A DNA stretch of 64,000 bases, from positions 8,068,501-8,132,500 of the forward strand of contig NC_066269.1 of assembly GCF_905404315.1 (NCBI RefSeq), in the 5' to 3' direction. The notes beneath the pieces are model-generated. The model was not told where the DNA came from. It saw only the letters and a list, made by a program, of their open reading frames with translations, and made no database searches. The stretch's first letter is position 1, and every line of letters begins with the position of its first letter. Made by a program: the position numbers and the translations under genes. This DNA is from Leptidea sinapis (Eukaryota > Arthropoda > Insecta > Lepidoptera > Pieridae). Shown here one piece after another: positions 9,030 to 20,938 of this stretch.

Positions 9030-10594
9030 CACTGGCCTTCAAAAGTAAGTATCACACTTTTAAAATTACTTTTAAGATTACGTTTTAAGTTCACAAGATC
9101 TACTTTCGAAATAAAAAGGACTCCAAAAAATAATTTAATTTTTTACATAAAAACTTTATAGTCGGTAACCTTCTTTTAAGAATTGGCTGAAAAAAAACTT
9201 CAAAAACAAAACCATTCCTTTTTCAAAGTGGACGTTTCCGTATTACAATTTTACCATTCACATTTTTCTTTCTGATTTAAATTTTTTTCAAGATCGATGG
9301 GTCTTGTTTTAAAAATTTATGCTAAAAAGCACATAACATTTATTTATCATGCCTCTTTCGATTAAAGAATGTGCTAGGATCATGGTTTTTCTGGAACTAG
9401 GCATCAGTATGCGTCGCACTGCAAGAATGGTGGGTGCGACGGTACGAACGGTCCTCAAGGTACGAAGAGACTGGACACCATCTGAGGAGACCTTGTAATG
9501 GCAGACCCAGGTGTACCAGTGCCCGAGAAGATCGTTATATTATTTCCGCTGTGTTAAGAAATCGCCACCAAAATGCAGTTGAAGTCCAGCAACAGCTACT
9601 TCAGACCCGGAGGGACTACATTAGTGACAGAACAGTGAGAAGAAGACTTGCTGAAGCAAATTTGAAACCCCGAAGACCAGCGAGTGGCCCAAAACTCGAG
9701 AGACAGCATCGAGTAGCGAGACTGCGATACGCCCGTGAACATATGCAGTGGGATGAAGAAGAATGGTCAAGAGTTTTGTTTGCAGATGAGTCTAGATTCT
9801 CCCTTTACACTTCTGATGGAAGGCGAAGTGTTAACAGGCGACCTGGTGAGCGATACCTTCAAGCCTGCATCTCAGAAACAGTCCAATACGGTGGAGGCAG
9901 TGTACATGTATGGGCTGGCATATCTTCAGGAGGTCGCACAGAGCTAGTAGCCATAGAAAATGGCACCCTCACTGGGCAAAGATATGCTCAAGAGATTCTC
10001 AATGAGTATGCAGGGCCGTATTTAGCAAATATGGGTGATGGATCGATGCTGATGCATGATAATGCCCAGCCACACACGGCTCATATCGTACAAGAGTATA
10101 TTCAGGAGGTCGGTATCAGCGTGATGGCTTGGCCATCAAGAAGTCCTGATCTCAACCCGATTGAACACGCCTGGGATGAGCTTGGGAGGCTAGTCAGAAA
10201 TCGCAGACCACCACCTACTACCCTCAGGGCACTAAAGCAGGCCCTGGTAGAAGAATGGGAGAATATTCCCCAACATCGGCTCCGAAACCTAGTGTTCAGT
10301 ATGCCAAACCGGCTCGAAGCTGTAATCAGAGCTCGAGGAGGCAATACCAGTTATTAAAAATTAAATAACATGTAATACATTTTAGTTGATTTTTTTTACA
10401 CTAAACTTAAAATGTCTATTTACATTGTTTTATCTTTTTTAAGTTAAAAATGTTACTAATGTATTATTTTAGTTTCTAAGAATTAAAGCCTATAAAATTT
10501 GCAACAAAACGTTTTTAATCTTAAATCTCTACCTTCTATAGTTAAGAAAAAAAATTAATTTGAAAAGTGTGATACTTACTTTTGCAGGCCAGTG
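9030..10594 (+). mobile_element. Tc1-like DNA transposon, near complete
   Basis: The element begins CACTGGCCTTCAAAAGTAAG and ends with the complement of CACTGGCCTGCAAAAGTAAG. The inverted repeats run about 32 bp with one mismatch (through 'tatcacactttt'). TA dinucleotides flank it at 9028-9029 and 10595-10596, the Tc1/mariner target duplication. The 1565-bp length and a single central transposase gene fit the superfamily. Near-perfect termini and a mostly open gene indicate a young insertion. Confidence 0.93.
9349..10357 (+). pseudogene. Tc1-like transposase, DD34E, one frameshift
   Basis: The ATG at 9349 opens MPLSIKECARIMVFLELGIS, a helix-turn-helix that should bind the inverted repeat, and reads to about 9461. 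The frame then stops (TAA at 9496) while homology continues in another frame from about 9460 (RYEETGHHLRRPCNGRPR) to the TAA at 10355-10357. A 1-base gain or 2-base loss around 9460 explains this. The catalytic core looks intact: FADESRF (first Asp), MHDNAQPHTAH (second Asp) and SPDLNPIEHAWDE with Glu 34 residues later. Full length would be about 335 residues, normal for Tc1. As it stands the gene is broken, so the copy is probably non-autonomous. Confidence 0.9.
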
Positions 10595-10596
10595 TA

Positions 10597-10992
10597 TATA
10601 TATAAAAATAAATTGCTGTTCGTTAGTCTCGCTAAAACTCGAGAACGGCTGGACCGATTTGGCTAATTTTGGTCTTGAATTATTTGTGGAAGTCCAGGGA
10701 AGGTTTAAAAGGTGAATAAATATGAAAGTGTTCGGAATTAAATAAAAACAACAATTTTGTTTTTCCTTTGAGGTATCCCCCGTCGTCCGATATTTGTTTT
10801 GAATGGACATATTTTCTCTGAGAGTATTTATTGACGCACGGTTTGACAGTTCTGCTGTAAAACAATTTCATTACAACAACAGGGAGCATATTTTCAAAAT
10901 AATTCTTGATATTATGAAATATTATTGACAAATTCATAAAAAACAGTATTTCATTTATTATATACAGAACAACGTCTGACCCGCAACTAGTA
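10597..10992 (+). mobile_element. Helitron-like repeat family K, copy 1
   Basis: An AT microsatellite, then 'aattgctgttcgttagtctc', 'ctcgagaacggctggaccga', 'gaattatttgtggaagtcca', 'ttattgacgcacggtttgac' and an end 'aacgtctgacccgcaactag'. Other copies: minus strand at 22390-22600; plus strand at 34380-34660 and 54735-55080. The usual end is 'gtcgggtcagctagta'. Confidence 0.6.
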
Positions 10993-13274
10993 TTGTATAT
11001 AAAAAGATTTGTAAAACAATGAAGCTGTAAATATTAATTAAAAAGAGTGGCAATGAGTTTCTTGCCACATCTTCTCAATAAATGAAGGTAAATGGTAATA
11101 ATTATAATATAAGTTCATATTTTCATTAATCTTCTTCCTGCTCGTGATCCCAGTTTATTGAGAATCAGACGTCATTGTAATGATACGTGATAATGGGTTG
11201 TCAGTAATTGGTCAAGTTCTGTGGTTAAGTACTTTACTCGACTTATTAAGGATGTTCATCGCCTTCCTTACCGTATCGTTGTTTTTACGCCTCATTAAAT
11301 GTCCATACCACCTCAGCTTGCCTCAGCCAAGGGTTATTCTTGGCTCCCTAAGTTTTTCCGTTAGCGGCGCGATCTTGAACAGGCCTCTGATGTTATCAAT
11401 CACAGGCTTGTTGATGTTGTATTTCTTCTCATGTAAAATGATATATCTGTCAAATTATTAATAATATTATAAGTGTATATTCATAATTATATTTAAATAT
11501 ATTGTAATGTAAATGTTAATGAGTAACTATGTATGTATATTATTAATTTAGATTATAATATAATACTCATGTATAATTGTGGTTGTGAAATAAATAATAT
11601 TTCATTGGCCGACATGATTAAAATGTTATTTTATTAATAAACGAAATATTATTTCAGCGTCCTTACAGATTTGTGTATTGTTAGCATGAGAAAATATGAT
11701 ATAATTTACTTGGATACTTTTTTGTGATGTAGATATTTTTATATAATTTAAAAATTCTCGATCAGAAAACTTTTGCATTACGTCATACATAGAGCTATAA
11801 TCGTAATTATGATGGATCACCTATAAATATGAGAAGCGGAAGTGAAAATGACTTTCCACACAAAGCCTCCATAGACCACAATTTCCGTTGTGATTTTGAT
11901 AGATTACTTGCTCCTGCAATAGCGTTCTCAGTTCCATTAGGTCAGCTGAAAAAGCTTTAAGCGCGAAAATTAAACGATTTATAAATATAAAGCATTAACG
12001 AATTTTAAATATTGTGATTAGTAAATGCACGATGACTTGATAAAAGATCTGAATAGCCTATTGTTATTGAAAATATGCTGAAACATTAAATTGAAATTAA
12101 ACCAAACGTTATCAGCAAGAGTTTTAAATAAACAGTGAAATAAATTTGTAAATACTCTAGAGAAAAATTTGTTTTGTAATCAATCGATCAGTTTTCAACT
12201 TAAAAACGAAATTTTCGTGACATAATAATAGCTTCTAGTAATTTATTATTCTTCACTGAAATGAGCAACCATGTGCAGGAATAATAAAAAAAATACGGGT
12301 TGCACTCCGGGAATGCCGACAGAAATGAAAACTTATTTTGGCGCGTTAGACATTTTTTAGATGGGTGCTAGGGTTTTTTGGTTATGAATCGCATTTTATT
12401 AATGATTAGAAACTTTAAATATATCTAATATTCTTTTATGAATCATCGTTAACAATTTATACAACTCATGTATCATTATCATTAAAATTAAAATTAAATT
12501 ATATAGAAACTATGGACCATGGTAAATAAAAATATTTTATTCGAATAATATATCTAAATTTTATTTACCTAGACGCGTTCGCGGTCTGCTATATGTACAT
12601 GTATATATGCACACATTATAGCTGCGTCTCGTAACGGTGTCGCGTGTCCAGAGATTTTTGTGTTTTATGTCTCATCTAAAAATATGCGTACCGTGCTAAA
12701 AGAAGTTTTCACTGCATTAATTATATTATATTATCAATTCTATTCTATTCGATTATTTTCTCAAAATCATTCTCTCAAATCTCTTAATATACGGAGTAGG
12801 TATATATAGCTCTTATAACACTTCTTCTTATTTAGATTTCTATGATTTTAACCCATTTTAGAGTTTAACAACAATATATATTTTAATAGATTAATATTCT
12901 AAATTTCAAGAGTTCTCCTCTAACTCTTTTTTAAATATTATACTAATTCTTTAACTGAAACACCAACCAGATTATAATTTTTGATTTTGGATATCAAGCT
13001 CGAGTCTGAATTAGTTTATTTATTTTAGTCAGCATTCTCTGCTTTATAAAATATGATAAATGAATATATTATTTTCGTCGCTCAAAACGAATCAATCAAT
13101 CAACAAATCATACTTTCTGTAAGCATAGCTTTCACGGCGGCTAACTCAGGACCTAGTTCTTAGATCTACAGAGCGTACTGAGACTTTGCTTAGATTTTAC
13201 TTGAGTAAAACTCAGCTGAGTTCAAGCTTAGCAAAATCTTTGATTCAGTATTTATCACTGACCTGTACTATATA
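10993..13274. other. AT-rich, no gene seen
   Basis: Holds a short LINE-tail-like phrase near 11045 ('gagtggcaatgagtttcttg') and otherwise low-complexity AT sequence. Open frames at 11180-11461 (plus) and 11626-11820 (minus) show no domain, splice context or codon bias I would trust. Confidence 0.4.
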
Positions 13275-13625
13275 CCACTGGCGGCTGTCAAAGTGCTTTT
13301 GTGCCTGTTTGATATTCGCCATTTTGGCGCTGTTGGCCATGTAGCGAGAGTCTGCGGTACTAAAACGTAGTGATGACATTGGACAAACTTAGCAAGCATC
13401 GATAGATGGTGGGAAATGTGTACTTTATAACGTTGATTCTTCAGGTAAAAATCAGACGGTACACGATTAATTCATTCAAAATGCAAAAATACTTCAGCGT
13501 ATTGTACGTTCCATCGCAGCCATTTGTATTATACTTCAAAATTAGTTCTGTGGACGCTCGCGAGTGGCGCTTCATATAGGCACAAAAAATTTACTGTCAA
13601 ACATATGGAACAGCCTGTCCAGTGG
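13275..13625 (+). mobile_element. MITE family M, copy 1 (CCACTGG termini)
   Basis: A 351-bp element beginning CCACTGGCGGCTGTCAAAG and ending with 'gaacagcctgtccagtgg'. The interior ('gatattcgccattttggcgc', 'gcgctcgcgagtggcgc'-type phrases) is matched in inverse orientation by 41278-41643. Outside these ends the two copies differ, which supports the boundaries. It has no ORF. Confidence 0.75.
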
Positions 13626-13906
13626 TATTTATACAGGTCAGTCATAGTCATTTGATAGCTGAGATTCTGCTGAGCTTAAGGTAAGACAGCCCAATAGAAA
13701 GGTCAAGCGCGTGTTTCATTATACACAGTACGTTGTCGATTACTTTTAAACAAATTTTTATAATCGAGTAAACTAAATTATAACAATATCCAAAATTTAT
13801 TTGATTATTTTTTGAAATAAGTGGAAATTGATGAATGATATATGCGAAATGCGGACTTGTTAACTTAGTTGGTATGAGAAACGGATCGCATTTTTAGATG
13901 CGTGAC

Positions 13907-14193
13907 CAGTGCCGGATTAAGCAAACGCGGGGCCCGTAGCAAATTCTTTGAAAGAGCACTTAATCTATATTGGAAATAGTCTGTTACCGAGTGTTTGACG
14001 ATTGTCTTGGTAGGAAAAGTTGTAAAGTTTTACGTTTTTGTGATATCAAGTAAATTCAATATACCAAAATCGTAAAAATTTTCACTCAAAAATTACGCTC
14101 ATTTAGAGATGATTGGGTTTAAATATGCGGGGTCCCCTTTCGTGCGGGGTCCGTGGCAATTGCTACTCTTGCTATGCGGTTAATCCCGCACTG
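13907..14193. mobile_element. hAT-type MITE with 8-bp target duplication
   Basis: Starts CAGTGCCGGATTAAGC and ends with the complement of CAGTGCGGGATTAACC. It is flanked by identical 8-bp copies TGCGTGAC at 13899-13906 and 14194-14201. An 8-bp duplication with CAGTG ends is diagnostic of hAT transposons. At 287 bp and without an ORF it must be non-autonomous. Confidence 0.88.
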
Positions 14194-14201
14194 TGCGTGA
14201 C

Positions 14202-15007
14202 ACCTATGGGTGACAGCAGACAGTGTATTTTTTAAACGTCAAACAATAGCTGTTGCTTCATGCAAGAAATTGTTGATCTCCTTTTTGCTCAACTATAAGC
14301 CGTATAGTCTGAGTTTTTCCTATGTCCTCGTTTTGGTGGACTTGAGCTCAAAGCTCAAAGCGATGTTTGAAATACGGACTTCAACTTTCTAGATTCTCTA
14401 GATTAGTCTGAGTCTAAGTAGGCTCTATAAATCTCAGCCTTAGACAGCTTAAAATGTCCCTTAAGATCCTTAACGAGCAAACTTCGCATGAATAATAGTT
14501 TTAAATCTCGAAATAAATGTTGTCTTGACATGAATGTTGTATGAATTACATGTGTATTAATTTACCAATTAGATGTACAGTGTAAAATATAATTGTATAG
14601 AAATTCATGTATTTTGGTGTTCATGTAAATCGCTACAAAATTATAAGTTTGTTTTATTTACATTTCAGCAACCTTTCCTCGAAGAAGATGTAAAACTACG
14701 TAATAAGAGGCAGGACTGCCTAAGTAAAAATTGATATTTAGTTTAGTATGAAACGTGCAGTGATTTGACATAAGTTTGAAATAGTAGTAATTACAGTATG
14801 GCGATTGGCGACGAAGTATAATCTGGCTAACTTTGAAAGCGAACACCTGCTTAAAAGTGTAGTGGATTTCGGCTATCTCCGTTTTTTACAAGAATAAAGC
14901 CGACATCAAGCTACTTCATATCATTGCCCTGTGGCATTGACTAATGTAGATATAGTAAATATGCCCTGTAAGTGTATTTTTTTAAACACATTCACTAGGA
15001 AGATAAG
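14202..15007. other. No gene seen
   Basis: AT-rich sequence. Short open frames at 14210-14392 (plus) and 14658-14846 (minus) show nothing recognisable. Confidence 0.35.
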
Positions 15008-15231
15008 TTTTAATCTTTCTTCCACGTACTACAAAGGTGTGGAATGAACATCCTTGTGCGGTGTTTCCGGGACGATACGACATGGGTTCCTTAAAAAAAA
15101 GCGCGTACACCTTCCTTAAAGGCCGGCAACGCTCCTGTGATTTCTCTGGTGTTGAGAGAATGTGGGCGGCGGTTATCACTTAACACCAGGTGACCCGTAC
15201 GCTCGTTTGTCCTCCTATTCCATAAAAAAAA
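15008..15231 (-). repeat. SINE-like family B, copy 2
   Basis: Reverse orientation. It ends 'acccgtacgctcgtttgtcc' plus an A-run that corresponds to the 5' side of the family in the other copies. It keeps 'cctgtgatttctctggtgtt' and 'gggacgatacgacatgggtt'. Confidence 0.75.
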
Positions 15232-15469
15232 AGATAAATGAACAGATGAAAGTACAATCCAAACAGCTTCGGTGTGATATTTAGATTTTATCTGTTATAC
15301 CAGCGCTCCCCTTGCTGCGGTCTTCAATCATTTTCCTTAGGAAATAGACACAGAATAATAAAGCTTATTCAGTCCTTTTTGCAATTACATACTAATTCAC
15401 TACATAGCATAAAACAAAGTCGCTATATTTATAAATTTATATCTAAACAAGAAAATTAATAAAGACATA

Positions 15470-15770
15470 CCAGTCGGAGGCTCCTTAGCACAGGATGCTG
15501 GCTAGATTATGGGTACCACAACGGCGCCTATTTCTGCCGTGAAGCAGTAATGTGTAAGCATTACCGTGTTTCGGTCTGAAGGGCGCCGTAGCTAGTGAAA
15601 TTACTGGGCAAATGAGACTTAACATCTTGTCTCAAGGTGACGAGCGCAGTTGTAGTGCCGCTCAGAATTTTTGGGGGTTTCAAGAATCCTGAGCGGCACT
15701 GCATTGTAATGGGCAGGGCGTATAAATTACCATCAGCTGAACGTCCTGCTCTTATTTTCATAAAAAAAAG
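15470..15770 (+). repeat. SINE-like family A, copy 2
   Basis: One of the more complete copies: 'ccagtcggaggctccttagc' at the start, the internal inverted phrase 'gccgctcagaatttttgggg' / 'gaatcctgagcggcactgca', 'gaacgtcctgctcttatttt' and a final A8 run. Confidence 0.8.
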
Positions 15771-16138
15771 ACAATTATTGTTTTGTTTTTTTTAATAGAC
15801 CTTAATTAAATACAGACCTAATCAGGTAGAAGTATTCCATTTCACTTGTATTATTATTATTATGATTTTGTATGGTGACCACTATTATATTATATTGCGA
15901 GATAAGTTCCAAAAAATATTTTAACATCCCTAACATCTAGTAACGTTACACACACAAAGATGTACGTGCACGTACACTAAAATGACACTACGCACACATA
16001 AATATTACACAACTGCACCTTGTTTCTTTAGATTACTTCATCTAAATATATTTTGTTAATCTGTGTGCACGCCAAATAATCTCATTTTCCACAATATTCT
16101 AAGGTGAGGAAAATTTACTATAAATATAATAAAATGTA

Positions 16139-16445
16139 TCTCTACTAATATTATAAATGTGAATGAAAGTTTGTTTGTTACGCTTTCACCGCTGAACCGA
16201 TTTTGATAAAATTTAGTACAGATATAGACTAGAGCTTGAAAAAGGACATAGGCTACCTTTTATTGCAAAAAATAATAATGGAGGGGTTGAAAGGGGATGA
16301 CAGTTTGGATGAAAATTCGTCATTATCGAAGATATAACCATGAAACGTTGTATTTGGGCACTTGATAAGAAATAATTTATAAACATTTGTTAGAGCATTT
16401 TTAAAGCTTTGACCTACATGGGGATGAAATAGGAGATTAAAGTTC
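16139..16445 (+). mobile_element. Helitron-like/MINE repeat family H, copy 2 (5' part)
   Basis: Begins 'ctactaatattataaatgtg' and matches 4120-4465 in order ('agactagagcttgaaaaagg', 'ggaggggttgaaaggggatg', 'gacctacatggggatgaaat'). The end of the family ('gctcaaagtaactattcatt') appears only after the minisatellite, at 17107, so the minisatellite sits inside this element. Confidence 0.6.
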
Positions 16446-16549
16446 ACAGGGAAAAACGATTAAAGAGACTGTCCACAATGACAAGCGATATCCTCTTTAT
16501 CATAAAAGAGCGCCGCCAGCAGCGAAAAAAGAGCAGTTTGTATCTGTGT

Positions 16550-17074
16550 AACAATCTCAACCAGATATAGCTAACAATCTCAACCAGCAATAACTAAAAA
16601 TCTCACCCAGCAATAGCTAACAATCTCAACCAGCAATAACTAACAATCTAAACCAGCAATAGCTAACAATCTCAACCAGCAATAGCTAACAATGTCACCC
16701 AGCAATACCTAATAATCTCAACCAGCAATAGCTAACAATCTCAACCAGCAATAGCTAACAATGTTATCCAGCAATAGCTAAAAATCTCACCCAGCAATAG
16801 CTAACAATCTCACCCAGCAATAGCTAACAATCTCAACCAGCAATAGCTAACAATCTCAACCAGCAATAGCTAACAATGTCACCCAGCAATAGCTAAAAAT
16901 CTCACCCAGCAATAGCTAACAATCTCACCCAGCAATAGCTAACAATCTCAACCAGCAATAGCTAACAATCTCAACCAGCAATAGCTAACAATGTCACCCA
17001 GCAATACCTAATAATCTCAACCAGCAATAGCTAACAATCTCAACCAGCAATAGCTAAAAATCTCACCCAGCAAT
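16550..17074. repeat. 23-bp minisatellite, about 23 units, with 5-unit higher-order repeat
   Basis: The basic unit is AACAATCTCAACCAGCAATAGCT-like, shown here in two pieces: aacaatctcaacc + agcaatagct. Variants carry GTCACCC or CTCACCC in place of CTCAACC, or AAAAAT in place of AACAAT. From the ninth unit the variants come in the order A-A-B-C-D, repeated (period 115 bp). The last block departs from this order. No frame makes a plausible protein. Confidence 0.95.
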
Positions 17075-17231
17075 TGAAAAGTATACTTACTAAAAATTAA
17101 AGAAATTGCTCAAAGTAACTATTCATTGCGACAACGAGGAGGAAGTAAAAGAACAAGAAGTAAAAAAAAAGTTAAAGCTAGTAGTTACATATTTTGCAAA
17201 AAATACATGGCCACGTCTCGTTTTTTATAAA

Positions 17232-17552
17232 TTACTAGCTGACCCAGCAAACGTTGTATTGCCGATATTTAAATCGCGATACAAAAGTAACTGTTGATCG
17301 TAGATGGGTGAAAAATTGAAGTTGTATGTATTTTTTAATGCTGACTCATAATCAAATGTCAAAATTAAAAAAAAATCAAAAAAATTCAAAATTAAAATTT
17401 CGTTCACCCTTAACATTTAGGGGGAAGAAAAATAGATGTTGTCCAATTCTCAGACCTACCCAATATCCACTCAAAATTTCAAGAGAATCGGTCAAGCCGA
17501 TTCGAAGGAGTTCAAAGTTTAACACCATGACACGAGAATTTTATATATTAGA
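17232..17552 (+). mobile_element. Helitron-like repeat family N, copy 1
   Basis: Starts 'ctagctgacccagcaaacgt', then 'cgatacaaaagtaactgttg', 'cattta ggggga' and 'attctcagacctacccaat', and ends 'cacgagaattttatatatta'. Other copies: 33640-33965 and 57945-58300 on plus, 52310-52612 on minus. The TAG-rich start and the fixed end fit a Helitron derivative. Confidence 0.6.
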
Positions 17553-17982
17553 TTATAGAACACTTATTGCATATCGACTGTTATTTTAAATATATGACTA
17601 ACTTCAGTCGGTCAGCTGCTCAGATGAAAACGTCTTCTCATGAAGTTCATCCAGATTAAAAAAGTAAGCTTAAAAAACCGACTTTAATAACAAAGTATAA
17701 AATAAGTTAGTAAATATTTAATTTAATACACCTCGTGTTTAATTTAATACCTTTAATATTAATTATATATTACCTATTGATAGGGTTATGGTCGGTGCCT
17801 GCCCGTTTGGGTTGTTTTGTTCTAGACGAAGCTATCCCGCTCAAAGTCATGCGTGGCGAGTGTAGGTACTTACCTGCTATTACAAATTGGCTTGGCACCG
17901 ACTGAAGTCGACTGAAGTAGTTTTGAAAAACTATTGACAATAGGGAGTATTTTGTTAATATTAAAGATTTGCATACAGGTAG

Positions 17983-18201
17983 GGCTACCCTTCGGGATAT
18001 CGATTAGAGGGAGTTGGTGAATGCTCAAGCATACCAACGCAGACGGCTGCGTATGTGGGACTCACGGAAAAATCTGAGCAGCTTCCCACTAAACACCACC
18101 TGAGGTTGGCTTTGGGAGAGGGACTGAGAGAGGCGCAAGCAGCACTCCCTTGGTACTTGGTAATCAAGAGACTATTCACAAACGGGGACCATAAGGCGTA
18201 G
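17983..18201 (+). other. Unrecognised open frame with coding look
   Basis: Between an in-frame TAG and the TAG at 18199-18201 the plus strand reads GYPSGYRLEGVGECSSIPTQ, then TAAYVGLTEKSEQLPTKHHL, RLALGEGLREAQAALPWYLV and IKRLFTNGDHKA. Its GC content is higher than that of its surroundings and its composition is protein-like, with no low complexity. I do not recognise a family. It could be a retroelement fragment or a stranded exon. A Helitron-like end ('gtttgtcgggtcaactta') follows at 18270. Confidence 0.3.
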
Positions 18202-18299
18202 GTTCTTCAAAGATCAGCTATGAAGGGATTTTACGAAATTCCACTTCTTTTTATGATGACAGAACAACGTTTGTCGGGTCAACTTAGTTATATTATATT

Positions 18300-20790
18300 C
18301 TTTGATAATAATATTACATTATTCATAGTCATATATTCATGTTAGAACACGAATAGAATCGCTAGCGCCATCTTGTTAAATATTAAATCAATGTCTCCAC
18401 ATAATTATATTTTGTCAATTATTATTTCACACGTAGTTACCATATAGCCACTAAATATTTAAATACAAAAACTGTTTTTAAACTAACACCGAAAATTTAC
18501 CCTAAATAAATTAAGGAAAAACTTAATTTCATAATAATATGAACCTACTTCATAAACCTTAGATACAGAGCTGGAGTAGCATAATAGTAATTCAAATCTC
18601 TCATAGATGGCGCTCAATAGGTAACTTTCATATAAGTCGCATTATTACACCTAAAGTCACCGTTTTCGCTATCATTACTTGATATTGTGAAATAGAAAAT
18701 ATAATGCCATTATTTTCTCAATGTTTTTAATTCATAATAATGTATCCCGGTTACGAAAACTATATTTCTTTTGCATTAAAATGCAACAAAAAATGACATT
18801 TACAATATGTGTTTTCAATTACGTACTTGCAGTTTGCATCTCGCTCTCGTGCTAATAAACAATCGCGTCAAAAAGAGACGGCTAGTATTTTCAATATCTT
18901 ACTTCAAGCATTGGTGTTTCGTATCAGCTGACAAGCAAAGCAAAACAGTCGGTGCGCGACCATCTTGTCATAACTGGAGCCAGTGACAATAAATAAATAT
19001 TATAAAATGTGCTACATCCCTCGTAATGAATTAACATTGACGTGTACCTAATAAACTCTTGTGCATAGTACATTCTCGTGCTCAATCCGACTGCTTTTCT
19101 ATTCATTTTGCTCCATTATTCGGGATTGTGTTGCGTCAAATGACGTCATGTATGTGATACACGTATTGCTGAGGAGTTTGTAAGTATTTTCCTTTATTAC
19201 TATATTATTAAGCTGAAATTATTGCATAATGTGTTCAGGTATCAGTAAATACAAGATGGGTTTCATTCATAAAGTCTTTGCAAAACGCTATCAAAGTATT
19301 CCACCCTCTGTTTGGTTTAACAACTTGTTATTCATCATATTGTTTCAATTGTCCTTGAAAATTATGCAGCTAAAATCATAGTCGCTATGCCAATTGGTTG
19401 ATCGGTTATTAGTTAAATACATAGCTTTCTACTCATATTTCCTTACCTACGTTAGCCTCGAATGATTGAGGAAGTTTTTATGTTAGTCAAACTCAAATGG
19501 AATGCTCTCGAGAGTCGAGAGTCAAACTTAACATATGTGCGATAGGCAAGTGTTCAAAACAATTTAATAGGTACCTATTCCTTCGGTAATCTGTTATTAT
19601 CTTCCACAATTTTTAGTTTTAATATCATTTTAAACATTGTTTGTGAAATATAGGTAACCTACTTGGATGCATACGTGATTTACCTCTACAAGTCTTGATA
19701 TTTTAAATAGGTACAGTCTACCGCTATTGTACAGTACTTACTATGTATGTATATAGGTAGGAATTGTTGTGTAGATTGATAGATATTAACACTTATATTT
19801 AGGTACCTACTTATTTAACAAACGTGTAGGTATTTTGGAGAGCCAGTACGATTAGCTACTAGAAACATTGTAGAACTATTAGATCAAATAGGTAGGTACC
19901 AAGTACCATGTGCGTAGGTACCTATTATAGCTATCCATTTGATGGGCGTATCTTTTGGTTAACAATATACAAATATACTTAGCAATACCTTGACTGTACC
20001 TACTAAGAATTTACTTTTTATACCTTACATAATATAATACAATTTGAAGGCATGGGTACCTATTAGGTACCTAGAACGTACTACCAAACTACCTTGCCTG
20101 CCTTTTAATAAGATTCAATTTATTGATAAATAGGTACCTACCTACTTACCAAATTCCCTTTCGATTACATAATTGATTCGACCGTTATTGATGCAGGTAA
20201 GTTGGTAAAAAAGTAGGCATGAAAGAACTTGCCTAAAATAACTATACATACTTCCTAATATGAATTCAGTGCATCTGGTTAAAATTTGCTTAAAAAATAC
20301 GATCTGTCTACGTAGGTAGTCAGATCGTATACATAATTTCGTCGAAGTTTCCGCTAGAGGCGCTGTTATCAGCGCGTTGAATCTATAATAATTCAACACT
20401 GCATAGGTATTATAGTACGTACAATACCTAGCAGCTGTGGTTCTGGAAATTAGTAAACAGAAATATAATAAATTCTCGAGGTCTATATTGATAACAGGGG
20501 TTAATAATGTGTGATATATAGGTATCCGCTGCCTGTCATATAGGTAATTAATAATGTACTTAATTGTGTTTATAATAATTTTATTTACCAATACTACTAC
20601 TTATTACTATTCTGTGGAGTGAAGCATGCTTCAAAAAAAGAGTACAGACAGATAAAAAAGGTAAATCTAACGAAATCTGAGTTAAGAGTTACGATGAGGG
20701 TAAGATCTGAAAAAAATTAAGGATGTTACAACAACTATGAGAATGTTCAAATGGAGATGAACGGGACACAAAATCTTTAATGCATTTAAG
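18300..20790. other. AT-rich, no gene seen; GGTACC-rich between 19560 and 20160
   Basis: No exon is recognised. The palindrome TAGGTACCTA or close variants recur many times from 19560 to 20160. The 149-codon minus-strand frame at 20142-20591 is rich in Ile, Tyr, Leu and Asn, as expected of AT-rich non-coding DNA, and shows no domain. Confidence 0.4.
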
Positions 20791-20936
20791 AGAATTCCAC
20801 CAATGTATTGACTCATCACGATATCTCTGGAGCCATAAGGCCATAAATAGAGACTTGAAATTTAGTAGGAATATTCCTTTTGCCGAGCGGAGTTCAGCTA
20901 AGAAAAGAATTTAAGAGATTCCACCCGAAAGAGTTT
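20791..20936 (+). repeat. Inverted duplication, left arm
   Basis: The 146-bp arm runs from 'agaattccaccaatgtattg' to 'cacccgaaagagttt'. It is matched as the reverse complement by 21477-21622, with two mismatches seen by eye. The sequence belongs to a dispersed Helitron-like family (compare 'catcacgatatctctgg' near 34950 and 48400), but the two arms are far more alike than the other copies. Confidence 0.88.
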
Positions 20937-20938
20937 TT

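Noticed and set aside
16550..17074. CRISPR array
   Set aside because: The 23-bp units are directly adjacent without unique spacers, and the context is a eukaryotic genome with spliced genes.
20142..20591. 149-codon minus-strand open frame as a gene
   Set aside because: Composition (Ile, Tyr, Leu, Asn, Thr) is what AT-rich DNA gives by chance. There is no domain, no splice or promoter context, and the region is full of GGTACC palindromes.
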